A stretch of DNA of 7,768 bases from DASVCS01 sp036381495 (GTDB taxonomy: Bacteria > Gemmatimonadota > Gemmatimonadetes > Longimicrobiales > RSA9), in the NCBI GenBank assembly GCA_036381495.1, contig DASVCS010000139.1:1-7768 (forward strand), written 5' to 3'. Position 1 is the stretch's first letter. Each line of letters opens with the position of its first letter. Under the pieces are notes generated by a model that saw only the letters and a list, made by a program, of their open reading frames with translations, had not been told where the DNA came from and searched no databases. Below are positions 1 through 4,852 of the stretch, in pieces. The position numbers and the translations under genes were made by a program.

Positions 1-1
1 C

Positions 2-106
2 GATCCCGAGACGGATCGTTGGTTCCTCGACGGCCGCCCGATCGGCGCCGCCGACATGCCGAACATCACCGAGATCTTCCGCCGGGCCGTTTCCGGCGGC
101 CCGTAG
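2..106 (+). CDS. C-terminal end of an unidentified plus-strand gene (5' end outside window)
   Basis: The frame starting at base 2 is open from the left edge to a TAG at 104-106. It gives 34 residues that read like a genuine protein end: DPETDRWFLDGRPIGAADMP, then NITEIFRRAVSGGP. The composition is mixed and plausible (Trp, Phe, Asp, Ile), whereas the alternative plus frame here is a run of Arg and Pro. I do not recognise the family from this fragment. It converges on the minus-strand helix-turn-helix gene and overlaps its end by 41 bp, so one of the two ends may have been moved by rearrangement. It is the only likely plus-strand gene in the window and may belong to another transcription unit of the same element or to flanking DNA. 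Confidence 0.55.
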   Translation, partial: DPETDRWFLDGRPIGAADMPNITEIFRRAVSGGP

Positions 107-326
107 CGCCTTCGGGCGCGCCGCCCCCTTCCTTCCCCTCCCCCCTTCGCTTCTCTCGCAGAAAGCACGCGATGGCCGCCTGCGCCGGCCCCGGAATCGG
201 AACGGCGCCGGATACCCAGCGCCGCACCGTGCTCCCGTCTACCTTGAGGGCGTTGGCCAGCTTCGTTTGCCAGCCCCACCGGCCGTGCAGTTCCTCGCCG
301 GCGGCTCGGAGTTCTTCAGGCGTCAT
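66..326 (-). CDS. Small helix-turn-helix DNA-binding protein
   Basis: The 86-aa product carries a predicted helix-turn-helix at about residues 18-42 (GWQTKLANALKVDGSTVRRW, then VSG). This is the compact form seen in many proteobacterial and phage regulators in which a small HTH reads 'test locus, pick partner, bind' with a WxSG ending. The last 25 residues (from about 60) are low-complexity Gly/Arg/Lys and probably disordered. The ATG at 324-326 overlaps the TGA of the upstream ORF (323-325) as ATGA, which argues for translational coupling and fixes the start. It is the last gene of the minus-strand series, downstream of the integrase, so it could be a phage regulator; its operator and partner are not visible. 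It overlaps the convergent plus-strand gene by 41 bp. Confidence 0.75.
   Translation of the reverse strand: MTPEELRAAGEELHGRWGWQTKLANALKVDGSTVRRWVSGAVPIPGPAQAAIACFLREKRRGEGKEGGGAPEGATGRRKRPGGRSR
106..119 (+). terminator. Possible weak hairpin terminator after the left-edge gene
   Basis: GCGCC (106-110), loop TTCG (111-114), GGCGC (115-119) form a perfect 5-bp GC stem with a stable UUCG tetraloop. It overlaps the last base of the TAG stop of the plus-strand gene. There is no U run after it, only a C/T-rich tract (121-155), so intrinsic termination is uncertain. The same bases code for the C-terminus of the opposing gene. Confidence 0.3.
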
Positions 327-514
327 CCACGGATGAAGTCCGCCATCATGGCGGGCGCGGCCGTATCGAAGCCGACGACGTACATCATGCCGCCGTCGTT
401 CGGGTCCGCGATCGAAAAGCCGTTGGACACCATTCCCACCACGATCAACTTCGCCGGAATGCCCGAAGCGTCGCGGTAGCGCCGCGCGAGCAACCGTGCC
501 TGTCGCTTCCTCAC
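323..514 (-). CDS. Hypothetical 63-aa protein, GTG start
   Basis: I do not recognise this family. The product is basic at the N-terminus (RKRQARLLARRYRD, residues 2-15) and then becomes beta-like and hydrophobic (KLIVVGMVSNGFSIADPNDG, then GMMYVVGFD), suggesting a small folded domain. The start is a GTG at 512-514, ten bases after the stop of the preceding ORF. The ribosome site is weak (AGG in the spacer). An internal Met at residue 28 is an alternative but would remove the basic helix. The stop overlaps the ATG of the next gene (ATGA), which supports its being translated. GC-rich third positions agree with neighbouring genes. Confidence 0.6.
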   Translation of the reverse strand: MRKRQARLLARRYRDASGIPAKLIVVGMVSNGFSIADPNDGGMMYVVGFDTAAPAMMADFIRG

Positions 515-524
515 GATGCGCCTG

Positions 525-743
525 TCAGCAGGTCCCGGCCGCCGGCCACGGCTCGTCGGCTTCGGCGAGGGCCCGGGCGATGTCCCGCGCCCGAATCAGG
601 TCGTCGACCACCTCTTGGACGCGAGAGGGCGGCATGTGAGTCTCGGACAACAAGTTGCCATCTTCATCCGTCGCCAGCAGGACAACGTGACCGCCCTTGC
701 AGATCGCGACTTGCAGGCCATCGGCCATCGGTTTTTCGCGCAT
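525..743 (-). CDS. Hypothetical 72-aa protein
   Basis: Unrecognised small acidic protein. The first half reads as a beta-hairpin (LQVAICKGGHVVLLATDEDG, residues 10-29). The second is an amphipathic helix (PSRVQEVVDDLIRARDIARA, residues 39-58). The ATG at 741-743 is preceded by GGAAAGGA a few bases upstream, a usable ribosome site, so I prefer it to Met6 (ADGLQ). It begins the group of three small genes downstream of the integrase, after a 160-bp gap, and may therefore have its own promoter in 744-903, although no clear -35/-10 pair is visible there. No catalytic or metal-binding motif is seen. Confidence 0.6.
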   Translation of the reverse strand: MREKPMADGLQVAICKGGHVVLLATDEDGNLLSETHMPPSRVQEVVDDLIRARDIARALAEADEPWPAAGTC

Positions 744-903
744 CGGTCCTTTCCAACTCCGTCGTCTAACTCATTGGGATTCCTTGGGTGGAACAGGCCG
801 CGAACGAGTCGGAAATTTGGCGGTAATCCGCCTTTTCGGATGGACTTCGCTTAACCATCTATTTCCCGTTGCCGCCCGCTGCGGCGCATGATCCCGCCGC
901 ATT
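744..903. other. 160-bp intergenic region; candidate attachment/regulatory region
   Basis: This is the largest non-coding gap in the window. It separates the integrase stop (904-906) from the next minus-strand gene. It contains a short GC hairpin (819-832), one arm of an 11-bp inverted repeat whose other arm lies just inside the integrase end (925-935), and a patch of lower GC (810-870) unlike the surrounding coding DNA. Phage attachment sites commonly sit next to the integrase gene, so this is a reasonable place for attP-derived sequence or integrase arm sites. I see no tRNA 3' end here and cannot define a core. Confidence 0.3.
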
Positions 904-935
904 TCAGACTCCCGCGCCCGCCATTTTCCGACTCG
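805..935. repeat. 11-bp inverted repeat spanning the integrase 3' end
   Basis: CGAGTCGGAAA at 805-815 is matched exactly by its reverse complement TTTCCGACTCG at 925-935. The arms are 109 bp apart; the right arm lies within the last codons of the integrase gene and the left arm in the following gap. Widely spaced inverted copies beside an integrase are the form expected of recombinase arm sites or an attachment-site component, but that reading is inference. Confidence 0.45.
819..836 (+). terminator. Short hairpin followed by T4 (plus-strand sense)
   Basis: GGCGG (819-823), loop TAAT (824-827), CCGCC (828-832), then TTTT (833-836). The 5-bp stem with a T run looks like a small intrinsic terminator for plus-strand transcription. 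On the minus strand the stem is followed by AAATTT, which is poorer. No plus-strand gene lies just upstream, so it may instead be a protein-binding palindrome. Confidence 0.25.
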
Positions 936-2100
936 CCGCGTCATCGGGGACGACCACCGGCGCCCGCGACCGATAGTCTTCCAGCTTCCGGATCGCCGCC
1001 TGGGCCTGCGGATAGGTCCGCACCAGATACGTCCGCAGGATCGATTCGACGCCCTGGATCGAATGGCCGGTGATGGCCGCGATCTCGGGGATCGTGCAGC
1101 CCGCCTCGGCCAGGCGGATGACCGCCGTGCGGCGCAGATCGCGCCGCTGCAGATGGGCCAGCCCCAGCGGCCGGGCGATGGCGTTCCAGCGCTCCCGAAA
1201 GTTCGATTCGTTGAAGCCCTTGCCGCGCTCGGTCTGGATCAGATGGCCGCCGATCCGGCCGGCCGCCTTCCGCTTCTCGAAGTGGCGATCGAGCGTGTGC
1301 TTGAGGTCGCGATGGACGGGAATCCAGACCCGGGCGCCGGTCTTTTGCTGCACGACGCGGATCTTCTCGCCGTCGTAGTCCTTCACCGTCATCCCGCGAA
1401 CGTCGATCGGCCTCTGGCCGGTGTAGACGAGCAGGTCGTAGGCAACGCGCATCTCCCAATCTTCGCGTTCGGCCTTCTCGATGAAGGCTTGCTCGTCTTC
1501 GTCGGCCCAGTATTGGTGCCGCGGCTTCACGCCGTCCTTCTCTCCGAAGCGACCGACGTTGCGGCACGGATTGTCGGCCAGGCCGAAGCGGCTCGGCCGG
1601 GTGCAGGCGACATCGAGCATGGCCGACAGCGTCGCCACGAATCCGTTGGCGGTGTGCGGCTTGTGCAACAGCGCATCGCGGGCTTCGATGACGACCTCGA
1701 CGGTGGTATCGGCCACCGCGTCATCGCGCCACATGCGCAGGATCTTGCGGATATACTTGTTGTAGGTCCGTTGACTGCCCGCCGACAGGTTCCGCCACTC
1801 GCGCGAGGGCGGAATGCCCCGCTCGGCATTGCCTCGGTATACGTCCACGAGATCGGCATAGCTGCCGATGATCGGCGGCCAGCCCTCGCCCGGCCGGTCC
1901 GCCTCGGGCGCCGAAGCGCGGGCCCGACGCTCCTTCTCGGCTTTCACCCGCCGGTTCCACGCTTCGGCCTCGCGCGCGGCCTTGACCGGATCCTTTCCCA
2001 GCGGCTGCGGCCGGAAGCCAAGCGCGCGCAGCGCCTTGTTCGGCTGCCAATAGTACCCACTCGGCTTGGTGACCAGATACGGGATCATGAGTCTGCCCAT
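904..2100 (-). CDS. int: Tyrosine recombinase / phage integrase
   Basis: Site-specific recombinase of 398 aa that would integrate and excise the element through a covalent phosphotyrosine intermediate. The N-terminal part (about 1-70) is basic and probably binds arm sites. A SAM-like core-binding domain spans about 75-180 and the catalytic domain about 195-365. Visible catalytic positions are R230 (TGQR), K253 (QQKTGARVWI), the box II arginine R323 (RRDLRRTA), H346 (ITGHS) and the nucleophile Y358 (LRTYLVRT). The usual box II histidine is Arg (R320), a variant I recall in related phage integrases. The ATG at 2098-2100 is chosen because AAAGGG lies seven bases upstream; it overlaps the AlpA-like gene by 16 bp. 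Met5 (2086-2088) forms an ATGA overlap and is the alternative start. Full length for the family, with no sign of decay. Confidence 0.93.
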   Translation of the reverse strand: MGRLMIPYLVTKPSGYYWQPNKALRALGFRPQPLGKDPVKAAREAEAWNRRVKAEKERRARASAPEADRPGEGWPPIIGSYADLVDVYRGNAERGIPPSREWRNLSAGSQRTYNKYIRKILRMWRDDAVADTTVEVVIEARDALLHKPHTANGFVATLSAMLDVACTRPSRFGLADNPCRNVGRFGEKDGVKPRHQYWADEDEQAFIEKAEREDWEMRVAYDLLVYTGQRPIDVRGMTVKDYDGEKIRVVQQKTGARVWIPVHRDLKHTLDRHFEKRKAAGRIGGHLIQTERGKGFNESNFRERWNAIARPLGLAHLQRRDLRRTAVIRLAEAGCTIPEIAAITGHSIQGVESILRTYLVRTYPQAQAAIRKLEDYRSRAPVVVPDDAASRKMAGAGV

Positions 2101-2393
2101 TGCTTCGCCCTTTCGATCATCCCCTTGGTCCTGCGACGTTGGGCGAATCCCGAAAGGTCGTCAAACCTGGCGTCGATCTCGGCCCGATCCCAAATCAGCC
2201 GGCCGCCGCGCGTCTTCCCGTCGTCGTTGGCGGCCAGCCCGCCCTTGATGCGCTTCGGCTTCGGCCACACACCCTTCTCGACCTGATCGAGGAAGGTGTT
2301 GACGCTGACGCCGACGTAAGCCGCGGCGAGCTCGGCCGAGAGGCCGCGTGGCCATCCGGGCAGATCGCTGGGCTTGGGCCGGCGCGCGGTCAT
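2085..2393 (-). CDS. AlpA/MerR-like helix-turn-helix protein, probable excisionase or regulator
   Basis: The 102-aa product has a winged-helix style DNA-binding segment at about residues 17-50. LSAELAAAYVGVSVNTFLDQ resembles the 'enter the array, choose a column' helices of AlpA-type regulators, followed by a wing with WPKPKRIKGG and RLIWDRAEIDARFDDL (about residues 65-80). Such proteins next to integrases act as excisionases or control integrase expression; which applies here cannot be told from sequence. Its end overlaps the integrase start, so the two are probably translated together. The start ATG (2391-2393) lies seven bases after the stop of the exported-protein gene, with only a weak TAGGG or more distant GGAG ribosome site. 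The C-terminus is basic (QRRRTKGMIERAK). Confidence 0.8.
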   Translation of the reverse strand: MTARRPKPSDLPGWPRGLSAELAAAYVGVSVNTFLDQVEKGVWPKPKRIKGGLAANDDGKTRGGRLIWDRAEIDARFDDLSGFAQRRRTKGMIERAKQWADS

Positions 2394-2400
2394 CCCTAGC

Positions 2401-2694
2401 CTACTCCGCGACCTCGTTCAGGCACCACAGGTAGATCGACCCGGCGAACTCATTGATCGCGAGACGACGCAGGGTCGGGTCGAACACGATCGGCTTGCTA
2501 TACGCTTCCTTGACCATCGCGACGATCAGCGAGTCGCCGCCGGCCGCCTCGATGGCGTCCCGAAGCGCGATCCCCGATTGCCGCGCCTCCATGGCCGTGC
2601 GGGCGATAAACTCCAGCCGCTCGCATGGTCCGTCGTCGGCGGCAGCGTCGGCCGCCGTGAACAGGAATGCTGCGGCGATCAGGGCGCGCTTCAT
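2401..2694 (-). CDS. Small exported protein with signal peptide
   Basis: The 97-aa precursor begins MKRALIAAAFLFTAADAAAD, a clear Sec signal peptide: positive start, hydrophobic core, AAA before a likely cut near residue 19. The mature part (about 78 aa) has two cysteines, C24 near the start and C91 near the end, well placed for a periplasmic disulfide. It is otherwise helical and contains ARQSGIALRDAIEAAGGD, then VKEAYSKPIV and YLWCLNEVAE. I recall similar short exported proteins with a 'gxxARxxGxxxxxxxxxA ... AY' layout in phages and proteobacteria, but no function. A very good AGGAGG sits five bases before the ATG, and the TAG of the J-domain gene overlaps that site. Roles at the envelope such as lysis timing or superinfection exclusion are speculation. 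Confidence 0.75.
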   Translation of the reverse strand: MKRALIAAAFLFTAADAAADDGPCERLEFIARTAMEARQSGIALRDAIEAAGGDSLIVAMVKEAYSKPIVFDPTLRRLAINEFAGSIYLWCLNEVAE

Positions 2695-2703
2695 GGCATC
2701 CTC

Positions 2704-3276
2704 CTATGGGCTCTCGTGTCTCTCTCGCTTGTACGCGTCCCGCGCCGCGTTGATGGCCGCCATGCGCGCGGCGCCGTCCGGGGCGACGTCGGGATGATAC
2801 CGCCGGGCCAGGTCCCGATAGGCCGCCTCGACCTGGGCCGGCGTGGCGTCCGGCGTGACTCCGAGGACGACATACCACCGATGATCGCTGATCCGCTCGC
2901 CGGGCGGCGGCAGCGCGGCGAAGCCGGCGAAGGCCGCGTCCACGGTATGCTTCGCGCCCCACCGTTCGATTCCGCGCAGCGCCTCGATCGTCCGCGCGAT
3001 CGCCTGCAGGTTGTCTTCCACCTTCGTCCAGGCGTCGCATGGGATGCACAGCTGCCGGCCATCGCGCACGAAGTAGACCGCCACGCCTGGATCCGTCGGC
3101 TTTTCGTTGCCCAGGCAGACGTTGCTCGACAGCACGACGTTCTTCGCGCCGAGCCGGGTTAGCTCGGCCTGCACGTTCTTGAGCGCGGCCGAAAGCGTCG
3201 TCCGGAACTTCGATGGTTGCCGGAACTTGGTTCGCGGCCAGCCTTGCGGCCACGCGAGCGGATAGGCGTCGGTCAT
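2704..3276 (-). CDS. Phage-type protein with C-terminal J domain
   Basis: The 190-aa product ends in a J domain (about residues 134-187): YVVLGVTPDATPAQVEAAYR, then the invariant HPD at 161-163 (RRYHPDVAP) and an AINAARDAYKR helix. J domains recruit and stimulate Hsp70 (DnaK), so this protein probably directs host chaperone activity to a phage client. Residues 1-130 have no zinc-finger or Gly/Phe region of a full DnaJ. They match, as I recall, an N-terminal region shared by alphaproteobacterial phage proteins: WPQGWPRTKF, GVAVYFVRDGRQL, CDAWTKVEDNLQAIARTIEA and RWGAKHTVDAAFAGFAALPP. I chose the ATG at 3274-3276 (two bases after the previous stop, TGACCATG) because upstream residues are Arg/Pro-rich shadow sequence. 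The AAAGGG site is rather far away (14 nt). Confidence 0.85.
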   Translation of the reverse strand: MTDAYPLAWPQGWPRTKFRQPSKFRTTLSAALKNVQAELTRLGAKNVVLSSNVCLGNEKPTDPGVAVYFVRDGRQLCIPCDAWTKVEDNLQAIARTIEALRGIERWGAKHTVDAAFAGFAALPPPGERISDHRWYVVLGVTPDATPAQVEAAYRDLARRYHPDVAPDGAARMAAINAARDAYKRERHESP

Positions 3277-3278
3277 GG

Positions 3279-3566
3279 TCAGTGCTTCGTCCCTTTCGTT
3301 TGCATCGAGGCGCGGAGGCCTCGCACCACCATATTGAGGCTGGTCATCACCTGACAGAGCATGAGCGTCAGGGCGAATTCCGGTTGCCCGTGGGCCCGCC
3401 GCACGATCCGTTCGCCCAGGCATCGGGTGACGACGAAGTCCATCGCGCCATCGCTCATTCCGAGCGCGCTTTCGATTTCGGCGATCGCCTTGTGGAGCGC
3501 CGCAACGGCCGAATCCTGTCGCTTCAACTGATCCGCGGATTCCGGCGGCAACGTCGGCGGCGCCAT
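3279..3566 (-). CDS. Hypothetical 95-aa protein
   Basis: I do not recognise this family. The first part (ESADQLKRQDSAVAALHKAI, residues 9-28) reads as an amphipathic or coiled-coil helix. A less polar segment (PEFALTLMLCQVMTSLNMVV, about residues 62-81) is hydrophobic enough to be a buried helix but has no clear membrane-anchor flanks. Two cysteines are present, not in a metal motif. The ATG at 3564-3566 follows the preceding stop by two bases (TGACCATG), the same junction used by the next gene, with GGGAG 11 bases upstream. Codon use is GC-rich at third positions like its neighbours. Its place directly before the J-domain gene could mean they work together, but nothing in the sequence proves it. 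Confidence 0.65.
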   Translation of the reverse strand: MAPPTLPPESADQLKRQDSAVAALHKAIAEIESALGMSDGAMDFVVTRCLGERIVRRAHGQPEFALTLMLCQVMTSLNMVVRGLRASMQTKGTKH

Positions 3567-3568
3567 GG

Positions 3569-3745
3569 TCAGGCTCGCTCCCGCGACTGGGACAACGGCA
3601 GCGGCGCTTTGCGCGCCCGGCTCAGTTCTTCGCGGTAAATCCGCATCTCCATCTCGACCGCGCCGACGAAATCGAGGTTGTCGTTGCTGATCGCCAAGAG
3701 CATTTCGACGACGATGCGGGCCATGCGTTGCGATTTCAGGTCCAT
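3569..3745 (-). CDS. Hypothetical 58-aa protein
   Basis: A small, mostly helical protein (MDLKSQRMARIVVEMLLAIS, then NDNLDFVGAVEMEMRIYREE) of unknown function. The frame is open much further upstream, but that extension is Arg/Ser/Pro-rich shadow coding. I place the start at the ATG 3743-3745 because it overlaps the stop of the zinc-ribbon gene by one base (TGATG) and follows a good GGGAGAAAG ribosome site. Three codons after the TGA of this gene lies the start of the next ORF. No signal peptide, no metal motif. The short length and clean coupling suggest an accessory phage protein. Confidence 0.6.
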   Translation of the reverse strand: MDLKSQRMARIVVEMLLAISNDNLDFVGAVEMEMRIYREELSRARKAPLPLSQSRERA

Positions 3746-4146
3746 CAGCTTTCTCCCGGGGTCAATTTCCGAATGGCATCGCCCGGCCGGGCGCAGTTGT
3801 GCTCCGGCCCCAAGGCCCAGGCGTTGGGATGGATCCAAGCCGTCTCGTCCGCTATCGCCGCCGCCCGGGCCCGGCAGTCCGCAAAGCCGCGGGCATACGC
3901 CTCGCGTGCCGCATGATCGACCTCGCCGTGGCTTTCGCTGTAGCGCCGCGACCTGATTGCCTCGCCGACGTAGTAGAACTCGACCTCGGCTGTGACGCCC
4001 GCCGCCTTCGCACGGCGGTCGATGCACTCGACGCACAGCACGTCTTCCGGCCGGGCGATCCGGTTCCAGATCTCGCTCGGGAGCGAGGTATCGAGCTGGT
4101 GCTTGCGCCCGCAATCCTGGCAGGTGAAGTTGTCGGGATAGCTCAT
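3745..4146 (-). CDS. Zinc-ribbon-like phage protein of unknown function
   Basis: The 133-aa product has two CxxC pairs, C9/C12 (FTCQDCGRKH) and C38/C41 (VLCVECIDRR), 25 residues apart, a spacing typical of a structural zinc ribbon. After it come VTAEVEFYYVGEAIRSRRYS and an Ala/Arg-rich helix (HAAREAYARGFADCRARAAA), ending WIHPNAWALGPEHNCARPGD. I recall similar short phage proteins with a C-terminal GEA(I/L)RS element but no assigned role; nucleic-acid or protein binding is likely. The ATG at 4144-4146 overlaps the stop of the ASCH-like gene as ATGA, which is why I prefer it to a longer form starting at 4251 whose added 35 residues are Arg/Pro-rich shadow. Its own ribosome site is weak, consistent with coupling. 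Confidence 0.7.
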   Translation of the reverse strand: MSYPDNFTCQDCGRKHQLDTSLPSEIWNRIARPEDVLCVECIDRRAKAAGVTAEVEFYYVGEAIRSRRYSESHGEVDHAAREAYARGFADCRARAAAIADETAWIHPNAWALGPEHNCARPGDAIRKLTPGES

Positions 4147-4823
4147 AGTGCCGCGCCCCATTCGTCGATGTTGCGAAGGTGCGGGCGGAACGAAACGGCC
4201 ACGACCTCCGGGTTCTCCTCCCACGCGCCGGGGCCGTGGATGGATCGCCACAAGCTGGCGAAGCTGTACACGGGATCGGTCGTGACAAAGCCCGGCCGTC
4301 CGTCCGTAGGGCAGACAGGGCTGTCGTAGACCAGCCAGCCGGCGTGCATGAATGCGCTCGAATCGCGCTCGATGCCTTCGGCGATCGCATCATCCGCCAC
4401 GATCTCCTGAAGCCGTTGCAGACGGACGTCGGTCACTTCGAGCGTGATCCGGCTGGCCCAGCGGGGCATGTGGATGGAGGGGCGCCAGCGGTAGATGCCG
4501 GCTCCGTGGCAGGTCGCCCGGTACAGCGTTGTTTGCGGGCTGTCTCCGGGCTTGGCAGGGCCACCGACCGCATTCACATGCGCCCACGCCTCCCGCACCC
4601 ACAGCCGCACGTCGCGCTCGCCGGCGGCCCAGCGGCGATACAGCTTGAGCCATTCCGTGGCGCCGACCGATCGGCTCGCTCGGGTTGAGCGGTTCGACAT
4701 TGACGGCTCGCGCTTCGACCACGCCAGCCGCCGCGTCTGCGTCTTGCCGGTGCCGGGCGCCTCGATCTCGCGCAGGATCGCGCGGACCATCGGCCGCTGG
4801 AAGAGAATGGGCAGGTCGATCAC
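4143..4823 (-). CDS. ASCH-like phage protein (family often labelled hypothetical or morphogenetic)
   Basis: The 226-aa product matches a family common in phages and prophages. It opens PILFQRPMVRAILREIEAPG then GKTQTRRLAW (residues 5-36). It continues with DVRLWVREAWAHVN (71-84), YRWRPSIHMPRWASRITLEV (111-130), TDVRLQRLQEIVADDAIAEG (131-150) and FASLWRSIHGPGAWEENPEV (188-207). The central beta-rich part is ASCH/PUA-like, a fold that usually contacts RNA or modified nucleotides; the function of this phage family is unknown to me. I start it at the GTG 4821-4823, the only sensible in-frame start before IDLPILF, with GGAG eight bases upstream. The frame stays open to 5267, but that extension is Gly/Arg shadow of the neighbouring repeat. 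The GTG overlaps the stop of a nine-codon ORF, suggesting re-initiation. Confidence 0.8.
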   Translation of the reverse strand: MIDLPILFQRPMVRAILREIEAPGTGKTQTRRLAWSKREPSMSNRSTRASRSVGATEWLKLYRRWAAGERDVRLWVREAWAHVNAVGGPAKPGDSPQTTLYRATCHGAGIYRWRPSIHMPRWASRITLEVTDVRLQRLQEIVADDAIAEGIERDSSAFMHAGWLVYDSPVCPTDGRPGFVTTDPVYSFASLWRSIHGPGAWEENPEVVAVSFRPHLRNIDEWGAAL

Positions 4824-4849
4824 AGCCCCAGCTCCGCCACCCGCCGCAT
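4820..4849 (-). other. Nine-codon ORF (MRRVAELGL) between two genes
   Basis: The ATG at 4847-4849 has a near-ideal AAGGAGGG seven bases upstream, inside the end of the preceding gene. It reads MRRVAELGL and stops at TGA 4820-4822, overlapping the GTG start of the ASCH-like gene (GTGA). It lies where the next gene's ATG sits at the two related junctions upstream. It may be a leader that couples translation, or the remnant of a gene start that was frame-shifted. Confidence 0.3.
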
Positions 4850-4852
4850 CGC

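Noticed and set aside
744..903. tRNA gene or tRNA-derived attachment core
   Set aside because: No T-loop (GGTTCGA-type) element with a matching acceptor stem could be found on either strand in this gap.
1063..2286. 407-residue plus-strand open frame opposite the integrase
   Set aside because: The minus strand carries a full integrase with all but one expected catalytic residue; the plus frame is its antisense shadow.
2374..3162. 262-residue plus-strand open frame
   Set aside because: It is antisense to the exported protein and J-domain genes, both with clear motifs and ribosome sites.
3277..3423. 49-residue extension of the J-domain protein
   Set aside because: Arg/Pro/Gly-rich and overlapping the preceding ORF; the ATG at 3276 fits the TGACCATG junction and the start of family-like sequence.
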